DNA from: Vibrio algicola | GTDB lineage: Bacteria; Pseudomonadota; Gammaproteobacteria; Enterobacterales; Vibrionaceae | Direction: 5' to 3' | DNA length: 64,000 bases | NCBI RefSeq assembly: GCF_009601765.2 | Contig: NZ_CP045699.1 | Span: 1,178,001 to 1,242,000, forward strand | Shown here: piece by piece, positions 1-9,136 of the stretch | Position numbering within the stretch: the first letter of the stretch is position 1 | How the letters are laid out: each line of letters begins with the position of its first letter | Made by a program: the position numbers and the translations under genes | Notes under the pieces: generated by a model | The model's input: the letters and a program-made list of their open reading frames with translations, nothing else | Told to the model about the DNA's origin: nothing | Databases searched by the model: none

Positions 1-150
1 CAACTCGCTTATTTAGAGCATAAGTTATTGTTATATAATATTTAATATTTTTATGTTGTGAGTTGTATCTGAATTCATACATTAGCCTACTACTTTAGTG
101 GTATATCTGGTGGGGGGGTAGGAGTGGTGTCGTCGGTCAACTTATCATCA

Positions 151-172
151 GCTGGTGATAAAGATCACATCA
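151..172. promoter_or_regulatory. Possible CRP-binding site
   Basis: GGTGA, six bases, then TCACA (154-169) matches the CRP consensus TGTGA-N6-TCACA at 9 of 10 positions. No gene inside the window starts near it, so the target would lie to the left. This is a motif match only. Confidence 0.4.
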
Positions 173-231
173 ACTTTGGCCTTTTGCTCGGGAAAGTGGA
201 CGATCAGCAAATATCAACTTAATTTTAATCG

Positions 232-256
232 AACGACCATTACATGTATGGTCGTT
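232..256 (-). terminator. Hairpin downstream of the Hsp70 operon
   Basis: AACGACCAT (232-240) and ATGGTCGTT (248-256) form a perfect 9-bp stem, about 50 bases past the stop codon of the last operon gene. The tract after it on the minus strand is only moderately U-rich, so it may be a weak intrinsic terminator or an RNA 3'-end stabiliser. Confidence 0.45.
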
Positions 257-307
257 GGGTTTAATCAAGTTGCGGTCTTAAATGTTATGCCAATCAAACA
301 GACCTAG

Positions 308-3130
308 TTATAACAATATGATCCCTGCAGGAATGGAATCACCAAAAATTTTCTTCGATTCATCGGAGCTCAATTGTGTGACCTCACTGACCAGATCAAC
401 CCAAGATTGGCTAGCGCGGTTGGCTTTGAGTTTTTCAATTAATGCTACGCGAATATCATCGGCAATATCTAAGCTTCGGTCGCCGGTTTTACGCGCCATC
501 ATAACGGCCGCAAAAGCAATAGTCGGTTCTTGCTTCCAATCCAGTTCGAGCATTTTTAATAACCATTGGCTCACTTGAGCGGCGGGAATAATATTGTGTT
601 GGCTGCCATAAAGCTGACTGCGAGAAGCCAAGCGCGCGACGGCCCACCAATGAGCTTGGATGAAATCGGTACTTTTTTGCGCGCGATTAAAAAACCAAGT
701 GGCCAGTAATATTTTGTCTTCACTGTCTAAATGCTCTAATGAGGCAGACAAACGCACCATCGCTTCGTAACCATGCTCACTGACTTCCTTACTTGCGCCT
801 TTAGCGCGATGAGCACCGGGATGCAAGTATTTAGCAATATCGGCTAAAATGGTTTCTTGTTGTTCTTGGTGTAAACCGCCCGCAATACGACGCCAGAATA
901 TCCACCAGTCGGACCAAGTTTGGCTGGATGGGAATTGAATACCTTGTTGGTACAGCGCCCATGTTTGTTCACAGCGCCATTCATCGGTGGGATCGCCAAA
1001 ACCTGGGCGTAAGCAAAAACCGGCTAAACGTAACCATTGCTTTTCATGATCGGCTGAGCGGCGACGACGTTTCTTGCCTAAGGCGAAGCTGTCGAACAAC
1101 TGACGCAAAGTAGGGAAGTCCCAATTTTCGCGTTTGCTTAATTGTTTTTCTAAATCTTTGCTTAATGTTTTTATTAACTTTGGATTATCAACTTTTTTAT
1201 TGGCAGAGTAAGCGCTGGAAATGAGCACTTGAGCGGCCTCTAACCTTGGATGAGCTTGTGCTTGCTCGAATTCTTCATGCTTGCGAGTATCAAATTCTAA
1301 CAACCACCGCTGGCTGTCATCTTCTAAACTGACACATTCTAATTTTAAGGTGCCCACTTCGGTTAACTGACAAGCTAACATCACTTCCACTCGATCTTTT
1401 TGATTGGCTTGTAGCGTCTCACGCGAGGTTTGGCTATCTAGAGTGGCAATGTAAGGGGGCAGTGGTCGAAAAACGGCTTGATCGATATTACGATCGACAC
1501 TTAATAATAAGCTGTTTTGTGGGTGGGTAAGTCGATTGGCATCATCAATAAACTGCTCTTGAGTTGAGGTCAGCATATCAATTTGGATCGGCTCGCCCAA
1601 GGTCAGTAAAAACTTTCGTCCGGTTAAACGTATCTCTTGACCTGCTTCAGTACCTTTAGCCAACAAACACAGTGCTTGTGAGGATTTTTTCTTATGCTTT
1701 AAGTGCAAGAAATAAGAGCGCGCAGAGCCACCACCAATTTTAAGTTGAGCGCCACGGCGAGCTTTGGCATAAGCGACTGCGCCAAAAGCCACCGACAAAT
1801 CTGGACTTGGATTATCTAAGAGTGTGATGGGGGAACCTTGCCATTGGCTGAGTAAATCCACCATGCGGTTTTCAACTAACTCACTATTAAATACGCCGCC
1901 GTTTAACAATAATCCGCTTGGAATTTGTTTATCAGGAGAATGGTTTTGAATGAATTCAGCAATATGACGACTCACCGCAGCATCAGCGGCATAAGGCAGG
2001 CCAAATTCAACCATAGCGGTGCGGCGTTTTTGCGAAATTTCTTCCTTTTCGGTTAAAGGAAAAAATCCGTCTAACACAATTTGATGGATCTCTTGTTTGG
2101 AGATTGGCGCGCTTTTAGTGCCACCAATTAAACGCGATCCCGAACCTAATACGGATATTTTGGCTTGCTCGGGTGCATCAGGGCGCAATAAATCTTCTTT
2201 GACTTTACGGGTTTGTTGGATCAGCTTCATCAGCGAAGCGGCATTGAGTTTTTTGCTTGAATTTGACCCCATATCGGCCAGACGTTGCTCGGCAAGATGA
2301 GCCAAAGCAAGGTCAATATTATCGCCACCTAACATTAAGTGATCGCCGACCCCGATTCGATTCAAGTTTAAATTGCCATCGGTGTAAGTAGCTGAAATCA
2401 AACTAAGATCGGTCGTACCACCACCCACATCACAGACTAAAATAGAAGGTATATTGGCTAATTGATCGGACGCGCTATCAAGATGGCGACTGTACCAGTC
2501 ATAACATACCGCTTGTGGCTCTTCGAGCAAATGTACATGAGGTAAACCTGCAAGTTTGGCCGCTTGTAAGGTCAAATTTCGCGCCGATTCATCAAAGGAA
2601 GCCGGAATGGTGATGACCACTTCTTGCTGTTCTAATCTATGGATTGGATGATGATGGTTCCAACTTTGACGGATATGATTTAAGTAACTGGCACTGGCCA
2701 CTACTGGTGAGACTTTTTCGACATCATCGCCGCTAGACCACGGCAGAATATCCGAACCTCGATCCACTGCATCGTGCGATAACCAACTTTTGGCACTGGA
2801 AACTTGACGACCTTCCACTTTTTCGCCAAGTTCACGCGCCCATTCACCAATAATAGCCTGAGGTAAATCACCACTGACACTTTGGTTTTCCCAAGGGAGG
2901 GTGAGATCGTGCGCTTGAAATTGATTATTGGCCGGATGAAACCGAAAGGAAGGCAATAGTGGCTTACGAGTGACTTCACCTGGGCCCACCAATTGGTCGA
3001 TATCAAAAATAGCAACGGGGCTATGGGTAAGATCATCTTGGATTTCGCAATACGCCAGCACACTGTTGGTGGTTCCTAAATCGATACCAATTAAGTAATG
3101 GGCTTTGGTTGTGCGAGAAGATGATGACAT
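308..3130 (-). CDS. Hsp70 family protein, long form
   Basis: A long DnaK-like ATPase of about 940 residues. The N-terminal actin-like ATPase fold shows the phosphate-1 motif IGIDLGTTNSV, the ITIPASFDESAR segment, LLEEPQAV, the phosphate-2 motif CDVGGGTTDLS, and the late LLNGGVF motif. Beyond residue ~530 there is no normal DnaK substrate-binding sequence; instead some 400 residues, rich in tryptophan near the end, resemble the 'DNA-K related' C-terminal domain (PF12531), which is my assignment from memory. It is probably a cytoplasmic specialised chaperone with unknown clients. I chose the ATG at 3130, which has an AGGT ribosome site, over a TTG at 3151. It is the last gene of the operon, 60-80 bases after the second Hsp70 gene. 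Confidence 0.9.
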   Translation of the reverse strand: MSSSSRTTKAHYLIGIDLGTTNSVLAYCEIQDDLTHSPVAIFDIDQLVGPGEVTRKPLLPSFRFHPANNQFQAHDLTLPWENQSVSGDLPQAIIGEWARELGEKVEGRQVSSAKSWLSHDAVDRGSDILPWSSGDDVEKVSPVVASASYLNHIRQSWNHHHPIHRLEQQEVVITIPASFDESARNLTLQAAKLAGLPHVHLLEEPQAVCYDWYSRHLDSASDQLANIPSILVCDVGGGTTDLSLISATYTDGNLNLNRIGVGDHLMLGGDNIDLALAHLAEQRLADMGSNSSKKLNAASLMKLIQQTRKVKEDLLRPDAPEQAKISVLGSGSRLIGGTKSAPISKQEIHQIVLDGFFPLTEKEEISQKRRTAMVEFGLPYAADAAVSRHIAEFIQNHSPDKQIPSGLLLNGGVFNSELVENRMVDLLSQWQGSPITLLDNPSPDLSVAFGAVAYAKARRGAQLKIGGGSARSYFLHLKHKKKSSQALCLLAKGTEAGQEIRLTGRKFLLTLGEPIQIDMLTSTQEQFIDDANRLTHPQNSLLLSVDRNIDQAVFRPLPPYIATLDSQTSRETLQANQKDRVEVMLACQLTEVGTLKLECVSLEDDSQRWLLEFDTRKHEEFEQAQAHPRLEAAQVLISSAYSANKKVDNPKLIKTLSKDLEKQLSKRENWDFPTLRQLFDSFALGKKRRRRSADHEKQWLRLAGFCLRPGFGDPTDEWRCEQTWALYQQGIQFPSSQTWSDWWIFWRRIAGGLHQEQQETILADIAKYLHPGAHRAKGASKEVSEHGYEAMVRLSASLEHLDSEDKILLATWFFNRAQKSTDFIQAHWWAVARLASRSQLYGSQHNIIPAAQVSQWLLKMLELDWKQEPTIAFAAVMMARKTGDRSLDIADDIRVALIEKLKANRASQSWVDLVSEVTQLSSDESKKIFGDSIPAGIILL

Positions 3131-3211
3131 AGTCGGACCTATTTTAATCAATCAATGAGGCGATAAAAAAGGCACTTTACGCAGAGTTAAAGTGCCATTG
3201 TTGGATTTTAT

Positions 3212-5095
3212 TTACTGACGTACGCTAAATTCAACATGCCATTTCTGACCGTTATCTTTGGCGATCGCTTCAAGTTCTAATGTACCTATTTCGGTGACTG
3301 TTGCGGCAAGTTTTACCACTACCACATCCCCAATATTTCGATCTTGTTGAGCGTCTAGCGTTACCTGAATTTCAGGCAGCTCTTCTAGCTCTTCCGGCAT
3401 CCAAAAATCAAGATGGGTACCGACACTATCATCGCGTCGCGTGGTAGAACCATAAAATTGGAATTGCACTGGCTGACCTATGATCAAGCCGAACTCTTGG
3501 TTTTCAACTTGAACGTGACTGCCTTCTTCTAAACCAAATGGGGCAACACAAATCGCTTCCATTGGTGGTGCCATACCTGGAATGGCTGGCATCGCACTTT
3601 CAATCCCAACATAATAACTGTTGGCGATACCGCCTCGGATACGCACACCGGCATTGTTATTGGTCATGTTGTGACGCACAAAACCATAATAGGCAGCGCC
3701 GCGAGAGACCGCTAAATCAAGGTCAACTCCAGTTAAGGCCGAAATACCATCGCTATTATCTGACGTTAACCAGCCATTGATGGTACTTAATAAGCGCTTG
3801 GATAATAAATCTGATTTTAAAACCCCACCGTTAAATAGTACTTTGGTTGGTTTGATAAAACTTGCAGCTTGATCTTGATGATTGTGATCTTGCTGCGCTT
3901 GATGCTGACGGGTCAAGAAGGCGGCAATATGACGCGTGATGGCCGCATCTTGCGCGTAAGGCAAACCTAATTGACTTAATGCTGCGCGAGTCGATTGTAC
4001 TGGATGTTCCGTGACCGCAACTTGAGGGAAGAAACCGTCAACCAAGGTTTGTTGTACATCTTGTTGGGTTAATTCGGTTTTTAATGTGCTGCCTAGTAAT
4101 TTCGAACCACGACTTGGCACCACAATAGGTACAGAAGTTAAGGTGTTATCTGATAATAGCGCTTCTTTGGCATCACGGCATAAATGCGCCATCGCTTGTA
4201 CTTGCCAAGGTTGCAGTTGCTTACCTTGTTGGGCTAAATTCATTTTTAGGCGATAAGCGAGCGCCAGATCCATATTATCGCCACCAAGCAAAATATGTTC
4301 ACCGACCGCAATCCGCTCTAAAGCTAAATTGCCGTTTTGTTCTGTTACGGACACCAAAGATAAATCGGTAGTACCTCCGCCCACATCGACCACCAATACT
4401 AAGTCGCCCAGTTCAACTTGCTCACGCCATTGGGCACTATTGCTATCAATCCAGCTATAAAGCGCCGCTTGAGGCTCTTCCAATAGTGTCACATGTTGCA
4501 AACCAGCATTACGAGCCGCTTCAGCAGTAAGCTCTTTTGCCGCGGGGTCAAAAGAGGCAGGAATGGTGATGGTGACATGCTGATCACGCAAAGGCGCAGT
4601 GGCATGTTGATGATCCCAAGCCGAAATTAAATGCGACAAATACAATTCGGTCGCTTTTAAAGGCGAGACTTTAGCAATGTCGTCCGCATCGGTTTGACCT
4701 GATTGCGGTAAGAATGCTTCACGGCGATCAACACCACCGTGGCATAACCAACTCTTGGCACTGGCAACCAATCGCATTGGCGTTTTATTGCCCATTTGGC
4801 GAGCAATCGCACCGACTAACGCACTCGGCTGCTCAGTCCAAGGTAGCGTAGTGCTGCCAGCAGACAATTCCGTTTCATGCGCTTGATATAAAAATGATGG
4901 TAATTGATTTAAGTCTTGTACTTGCCCTTGCGCGATTAATTGCGCGATAGGGAAGACATTCACTTGCGCCGCATCATCATTCATTGGGCTATAAGATAAA
5001 ACACAATTGGTGGTGCCTAAATCGATCCCAACAAAAAATTGAGCCACGTTATTTTGGTCCGATGACGATAAATGAGAGTGGGTATTGATATCCAT
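3212..5095 (-). CDS. Hsp70 family protein, short form
   Basis: A second DnaK-like ATPase of 627 residues. It carries VGIDLGTTNCV (phosphate 1), ITIPASFDPAAKE, LLEEPQAALYSW, VVDVGGGTTDLSLV (phosphate 2), GGDNMDLAL and VLFNGGVLKS. It aligns with the long Hsp70 next door throughout the ATPase part, so the two arose by duplication. The ~110 residues after the ATPase domain look like a short beta-rich domain and not a full DnaK substrate domain with lid. The start ATG overlaps the TAA of the upstream DUF2760 gene by one base, so translation is probably coupled. The function is inferred to be chaperone-like; no DnaJ or GrpE is encoded nearby. Confidence 0.9.
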   Translation of the reverse strand: MDINTHSHLSSSDQNNVAQFFVGIDLGTTNCVLSYSPMNDDAAQVNVFPIAQLIAQGQVQDLNQLPSFLYQAHETELSAGSTTLPWTEQPSALVGAIARQMGNKTPMRLVASAKSWLCHGGVDRREAFLPQSGQTDADDIAKVSPLKATELYLSHLISAWDHQHATAPLRDQHVTITIPASFDPAAKELTAEAARNAGLQHVTLLEEPQAALYSWIDSNSAQWREQVELGDLVLVVDVGGGTTDLSLVSVTEQNGNLALERIAVGEHILLGGDNMDLALAYRLKMNLAQQGKQLQPWQVQAMAHLCRDAKEALLSDNTLTSVPIVVPSRGSKLLGSTLKTELTQQDVQQTLVDGFFPQVAVTEHPVQSTRAALSQLGLPYAQDAAITRHIAAFLTRQHQAQQDHNHQDQAASFIKPTKVLFNGGVLKSDLLSKRLLSTINGWLTSDNSDGISALTGVDLDLAVSRGAAYYGFVRHNMTNNNAGVRIRGGIANSYYVGIESAMPAIPGMAPPMEAICVAPFGLEEGSHVQVENQEFGLIIGQPVQFQFYGSTTRRDDSVGTHLDFWMPEELEELPEIQVTLDAQQDRNIGDVVVVKLAATVTEIGTLELEAIAKDNGQKWHVEFSVRQ

Positions 5096-5721
5096 TAAAG
5101 CTCAACCTCTGCTGGCGCTAATACCGAAGCGTCGTAGTTTTCAGATAATTTAGGCAGGGTAATCGAATCGGCTTTCCAACCACGATGAATAAGCGTGCCG
5201 CTAAAAGGTGCTTGGCCCGATACATTGCCGATCAAACGAATCTGTTGGGCGTTAAAGCCTTCGGCCACGGTAATACGCGTTTCTTCATCTTCGCTGCGAA
5301 TTTGAGAAAGAGAGAAATGATCAGCCAGCACTTTTTGACCGCCAATATGAATAACGCGAGCCGCCGCGCCCACTTCTTCATCACTAAAGCCCGTTAAGTC
5401 TTCCGATAAGAAATCGATCAAACGGGCTTCTTGTTGGAAAAGTGACATCAATTGCAATGCAGAATCGGTTGGCGAAGTTTTGAGTTTAGATTCAACCTCG
5501 ACAATTTTCTCAACGATTTTTTCCACTTCGACGACTTTTTCGACTTCAACGATTTTCTCGACTGGCTTTTCAACCTCAACAATCTTTTCGACGGGTTTCT
5601 CAACGATTTTTTCAACCGTTTTACTGCGCAAAGACAGCAATAAAAATAGCACGGTGGTGGCGGCTAAAATAACATGGAGAAGATCAAAGGTGGTTGGCAT
5701 TGCGGATAAATCAAAAGTCAT
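5095..5721 (-). CDS. DUF2760 protein with membrane anchor and VEK-repeat stalk
   Basis: 208 residues in three parts. Residues ~8-28 are a single hydrophobic membrane segment (FDLLHVILAATTVLFLLLSL). Residues ~32-78 are a low-complexity charged stalk built on repeats of VEKIVE and VEKPVE, likely an extended or coiled rod. Residues ~85-208 match the DUF2760 family (LMSLFQQEARLIDFLSEDL, then a beta-rich end). It is the first gene of the operon and its stop overlaps the next start (TAATG), so it may tether the two Hsp70-like ATPases to the inner membrane. That role is inferred from context only; the family has no known function. Confidence 0.88.
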   Translation of the reverse strand: MTFDLSAMPTTFDLLHVILAATTVLFLLLSLRSKTVEKIVEKPVEKIVEVEKPVEKIVEVEKVVEVEKIVEKIVEVESKLKTSPTDSALQLMSLFQQEARLIDFLSEDLTGFSDEEVGAAARVIHIGGQKVLADHFSLSQIRSEDEETRITVAEGFNAQQIRLIGNVSGQAPFSGTLIHRGWKADSITLPKLSENYDASVLAPAEVEL

Positions 5722-6030
5722 GATGATGTCTCTATAAGAAAGTATTCAATTGCTTATCTTTGGGCTTAACGGTAAAAATCAAGGCCGATTAAAAGATAAG
5801 AGTCAGTCATAAAGTTGGCATTATTTTATCATAAGTGGGTTTGTCGCGTTATACATTGCGATGTTATTGCTTATTTAATCGACTAAAACAATGCATTTTT
5901 ATAAGCTTAGGCGAAAGCTGAACAAAGTAACGGTGAAAATGTCGCCGAAGTAGCGATGTGAAGAAAACTTTTTACTAATAATAAGCAGAATTTTGTTAGA
6001 ATCCTTTTTTTTGAAATTGAGTCCAATGCA
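5722..6030. other. Divergent intergenic region
   Basis: Separates the Hsp70 operon (minus) from the exonuclease gene (plus). It holds a sigma-32-like promoter for the operon (5757-5785) and a 9-bp inverted repeat, CTTATCTTT (5753-5761) with AAAGATAAG (5802-5810), which brackets that promoter. I see nothing else. Confidence 0.5.
5757..5785 (-). promoter_or_regulatory. Possible sigma-32 (heat-shock) promoter of the Hsp70 operon
   Basis: On the minus strand CCTTGAT is followed after 13 bases by CCCAAAGAT. This resembles the sigma-32 pattern CTTGAA-N13-15-CCCCATNT, with mismatches in both elements. Transcription would begin near 5750, about 30 bases before the DUF2760 start codon. Hsp70-like genes downstream make a heat-shock promoter plausible, but the match is imperfect. 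Confidence 0.4.
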
Positions 6031-6579
6031 ATGAATTATAACCGAGTCGTATGCTTTGATTTAGAAATGTGCTGCTGGAGTAAAGATGATATCGCCAATC
6101 AACGTAGCACAAAAAGTACCGGTGAGATTATAGAAATTGGCTTAGCGGAGATCGATCTTAGCCAAGGTGTTATTGTGAAACGGGCACAGTTTTTTGTAAA
6201 ACCAGAGCATGATGAAATTTCAGGTTTTTGCTATGAGCTTACTGGCATCACACCAAGAAAAGTTCAAAAACAAGGCCGTCCATTAGAAGATGTTTTACAT
6301 TCGCTAGTGAAAAACTTTGGCGGACCACGAAAAATCTATGCTTCATGGGGTCGTGATGACGAGATTTTACGCGCAGAATGTGAGCAAAAAGGCTTAGATT
6401 TTCCGTTTAAAGAATTTGTTAATTTAGCCACCATCTATCGCTTGAAATCGCGCTTAAAAGACAAACGAATTGGTCATCGCGCTGCACAAGAAAGTTTGAA
6501 TATTGAGTGGGAAGGGCGTCAACATTCTGGTTATGTGGATGCCTATAACCTTGCCAAAGTGGCGTTAGCGATCTTATAA
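6031..6579 (+). CDS. DEDDh-family 3'-5' exonuclease
   Basis: 182 residues. The Exo I motif VCFDLEM (residues ~7-13) supplies the first Asp and Glu, YASWGRDDEIL matches Exo II, and HSGYVDAYN near the C terminus is the Exo III H-x4-D motif. The whole protein is one RNase T/DnaQ-type exonuclease domain of normal length, similar to the KapD/ERI-1-like group. It should trim single-stranded RNA or DNA 3' ends in the cytoplasm using two metal ions. It stands alone and converges on the cystine transporter gene with a shared terminator. The exact substrate cannot be told from sequence. Confidence 0.85.
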   Translation: MNYNRVVCFDLEMCCWSKDDIANQRSTKSTGEIIEIGLAEIDLSQGVIVKRAQFFVKPEHDEISGFCYELTGITPRKVQKQGRPLEDVLHSLVKNFGGPRKIYASWGRDDEILRAECEQKGLDFPFKEFVNLATIYRLKSRLKDKRIGHRAAQESLNIEWEGRQHSGYVDAYNLAKVALAIL

Positions 6580-6603
6580 CGATTGTAGCTAAATCATAGA
6601 TAT

Positions 6604-6653
6604 AAAAAACCCGTAATGAATTCTGTTTTTCAGAATATGCATTACGGGTTTTT
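6604..6653. terminator. Bidirectional terminator
   Basis: ACCCGTAATG pairs with CATTACGGGT, flanked by A-runs on the left and T-runs on the right, so it can terminate both the exonuclease gene (plus) and the converging cystine symporter gene (minus). The loop contains a second small stem (ATTCTG/CAGAAT). Confidence 0.85.
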
Positions 6654-6719
6654 GTGTTTTATGTGGTTAAGCGTATATCGCTCGACGCCTTCGCTTAAGC
6701 CCTTTTCGCTTGCTAAATC

Positions 6720-8108
6720 TTACTCAGCCGCTTGGGTTGAGATCGCTTTAAACTCTTTATTGATGGCCTTTTTATCACCTAATAAGCGCGAGGTGATGGT
6801 ACCGGCGGTCATTGCGCCACTCACATTAAGAGCAGTACGCGCCATATCAATTAAAGGTTCAATTGAAATTAACAGTGCCACGATAGCGACAGGTAGACCC
6901 ATTGCAGGTAATACAATAAGCGCGGCAAACGTTGCGCCGCCACCAACACCGGCAATACCAAATGAACTGATGGCAATGATAGCCACTAGCGAAAGAATGA
7001 AGTTGATGTCCATTGGGTTAATACCAACACTTGGCGCCACCATAACAGCAAGCATTGCAGGGTAGATACCCGCACAACCATTTTGACCAATAGTGGCACC
7101 GAAGGTTGCGGATAAATTGGCAATCGCAGGCGGAACATTAAGCTTCGCGATTTGCGCTTCAACATTCAGCGGGATCGTTGCCGCAGAACTGCGTGAAGTA
7201 AAGGCAAAGGTCAGTACTGGCCAAATACGTTTAAAGTATTCTTTTGGGCTAACCCCGACCAGCGAGACAAGCAAGCCATGCACGATAAACATTAAGAAAA
7301 TAGCCACATAAGACGCCACGATAAACCCAAGCAGACTTAAAATATCCCCTAGGCTTGAGGTTGCCACCACTTTGGTCATTAATGCGGCAATACCGTAAGG
7401 CGTTAAAGCAATAATCATTTTCACTAGACGCATAACAATAGATTGCGCCGCTTCAATGAAAGTGCGAATTGGCGATTCGAGTTCTTTTTTCTCAATCATC
7501 ACACGACGAGCAGCGACACCCACTAAAATACCAAATATGACTACCGCAATAATGGAGGTTGAACGTGCACCGGTTAAATCAGCAAATGGATTAGTTGGAA
7601 TAAAGCTGACCAGCATTTGTGGAATCGTGAGATCGGCCACACTGCCCATGCGGGATTCAAGCACACTCATGCGCGCCGTTTCACGTACACCTTCAGAAAG
7701 TCCAGCGACAGAAAGGCCAAATATTTGAGTAACCGCAATACCAATTAATGCCGCGATCATAGTGGTGAAAAGAAGAATACCAATAGTTAAACCACTAATT
7801 TTTCCTAGCGAACCTGAACTTTCAAGTTTTACCACTGCAGCAATCATAGACACTAATACTAATGGCATGATCACCATTTTTAATAGGCCAACATAACCAC
7901 TACCTACCACGTTCACCCATTCAAGCGTGTCTTTGATGATAGGGTTGCCTTCACCATAAAAGAGGTGAATAAGAAGACCAAAGGCGCTACCAAAGACTAA
8001 ACCGAATAAAACTTGACGAGATAAGGTGCTGGCTTTTCTTTGTTGTTGGAACAAGAAAAAGAGAATGCACACAAATACCGCGAGATTGGCGATAACAGCA
8101 AGCGACAT
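6720..8108 (-). CDS. tcyP: L-cystine:sodium symporter TcyP-like
   Basis: 462 residues, a multi-pass inner-membrane protein of the dicarboxylate/amino acid:cation symporter fold. The N-terminal part (hydrophobic helix, then FGLLIHLFYGEGNP and VGSGYVGLLKMVIMPLVL) closely resembles E. coli YdjN/TcyP. The core has the family's SRSSAATIPLN serine-rich hairpin and a NGCAGIYPAMLA segment in place of the NMDGT motif of glutamate carriers, as expected for the cystine branch. It would import L-cystine as a sulfur source. It is a single gene; the second symporter of this superfamily at 51326-52636 belongs to the glutamate/dicarboxylate branch. Confidence 0.85.
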   Translation of the reverse strand: MSLAVIANLAVFVCILFFLFQQQRKASTLSRQVLFGLVFGSAFGLLIHLFYGEGNPIIKDTLEWVNVVGSGYVGLLKMVIMPLVLVSMIAAVVKLESSGSLGKISGLTIGILLFTTMIAALIGIAVTQIFGLSVAGLSEGVRETARMSVLESRMGSVADLTIPQMLVSFIPTNPFADLTGARSTSIIAVVIFGILVGVAARRVMIEKKELESPIRTFIEAAQSIVMRLVKMIIALTPYGIAALMTKVVATSSLGDILSLLGFIVASYVAIFLMFIVHGLLVSLVGVSPKEYFKRIWPVLTFAFTSRSSAATIPLNVEAQIAKLNVPPAIANLSATFGATIGQNGCAGIYPAMLAVMVAPSVGINPMDINFILSLVAIIAISSFGIAGVGGGATFAALIVLPAMGLPVAIVALLISIEPLIDMARTALNVSGAMTAGTITSRLLGDKKAINKEFKAISTQAAE

Positions 8109-8298
8109 AATATATTATCCTTTATTGATAACCTGCACGCAGGTCAGATTGTTATTGTTAAACAAGTTAATAACAAAGTACCAATCTTTGAACTGGTGCA
8201 CAAAGCAGAATAAGGCATTAAATATCATATTTGGTTATAAGCTCTCAAAGTGAGCAATAAATGAGCGATAATGTATTGTTATTTAGTCAAATGGCAGG

Positions 8299-8922
8299 TT
8301 AATCAATCATCGCCAGCCATATCCCCACCCCAATCATTAAAGAACCCGCGATACGATTAAGAAAACGGACATTGTTTCCTTTACTCAAAAATAGTCGCAA
8401 ACTTTTGCCACCGGTGGCATACGCCAGCATAGACACAAACTCAGTGCATAAAATGATGCTTATCAACACCATCATTTGATGAGGGACCGATTTATCGACA
8501 TTGATAAAAGGTGGCAATAGCGAGATCATAAATGCCCATCCTTTTGGGTTTGCTATGGCGGTAATAAAACCTTGGCTCATCAATTGTAAGCGTTGGGTTG
8601 GTTGGTCGATATTCTCTAAATTGAGCGACATTTTCCCTTTATTTCGCCACATGTTAATGCCTATCCACATCAGATAAGCACCACCAATCCATTTCAAAAC
8701 CAGAAATAAACCTGGATAATTGAGCATAATGGCAGACACCCCGATCACCGCTGAAGTCGCCACTAGAGCCACACCGACTAATTCACCCGCCATCATCCAT
8801 AAAGTACGTTTAACCCCTATACTCATTCCAAGGGTCAGGGCTAAAGTCATACACATCCCTGGTGTGATTGAGACAAAAAAGAAGGTCGGAATAAAGGCAG
8901 AAAGCAGGGCATAATCGAGCAT
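8299..8922 (-). CDS. LysE/RhtB family amino-acid exporter
   Basis: 207 residues with about six predicted membrane helices. The N-terminal segment FIPTFFFVSITPGMCMTLALTLG followed by GVKRTLWMMAGE matches the conserved G-x3-G and P-G signature of RhtB-type exporters, and NPKGWAF is the conserved mid-protein motif. It likely exports an amino acid or a related small molecule by proton antiport. Substrate specificity (threonine, homoserine, leucine or other) cannot be assigned. It is a monocistronic minus-strand gene between the cystine symporter and an acetyltransferase. Confidence 0.88.
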   Translation of the reverse strand: MLDYALLSAFIPTFFFVSITPGMCMTLALTLGMSIGVKRTLWMMAGELVGVALVATSAVIGVSAIMLNYPGLFLVLKWIGGAYLMWIGINMWRNKGKMSLNLENIDQPTQRLQLMSQGFITAIANPKGWAFMISLLPPFINVDKSVPHQMMVLISIILCTEFVSMLAYATGGKSLRLFLSKGNNVRFLNRIAGSLMIGVGIWLAMID

Positions 8923-9136
8923 GAGTGACTCTTATTGATGAGTTTGAAATTTAGTGTAAATGAATAGATCGAATTTGAACAAGTATTAATAATGATTAAC
9001 TAAAATTTGATAACATCTAGGGATAAATTTGAAATTATTTTGACAAATCATGGAATTGTTAAATACAAGCAAGGCAGTTTACAGTAAAATAAGTCACTGT
9101 TTTTTGTGTTAAAAATAATAATAGGTTATCAACAAG

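Larger units (their letters stand above)
1..307. other. Left-edge intergenic stretch
   Basis: No convincing gene is seen here. The stretch holds a possible CRP site (151-172), which probably serves a gene to the left of the window, and a perfect 9-bp inverted repeat (232-256) just past the end of the Hsp70 gene. Confidence 0.5.

Noticed and set aside
5480..5737. Serine/threonine/phenylalanine-rich open frame on the plus strand
   Set aside because: It is the shadow of the VEK repeats of the DUF2760 gene on the opposite strand and has no ribosome site or known family.
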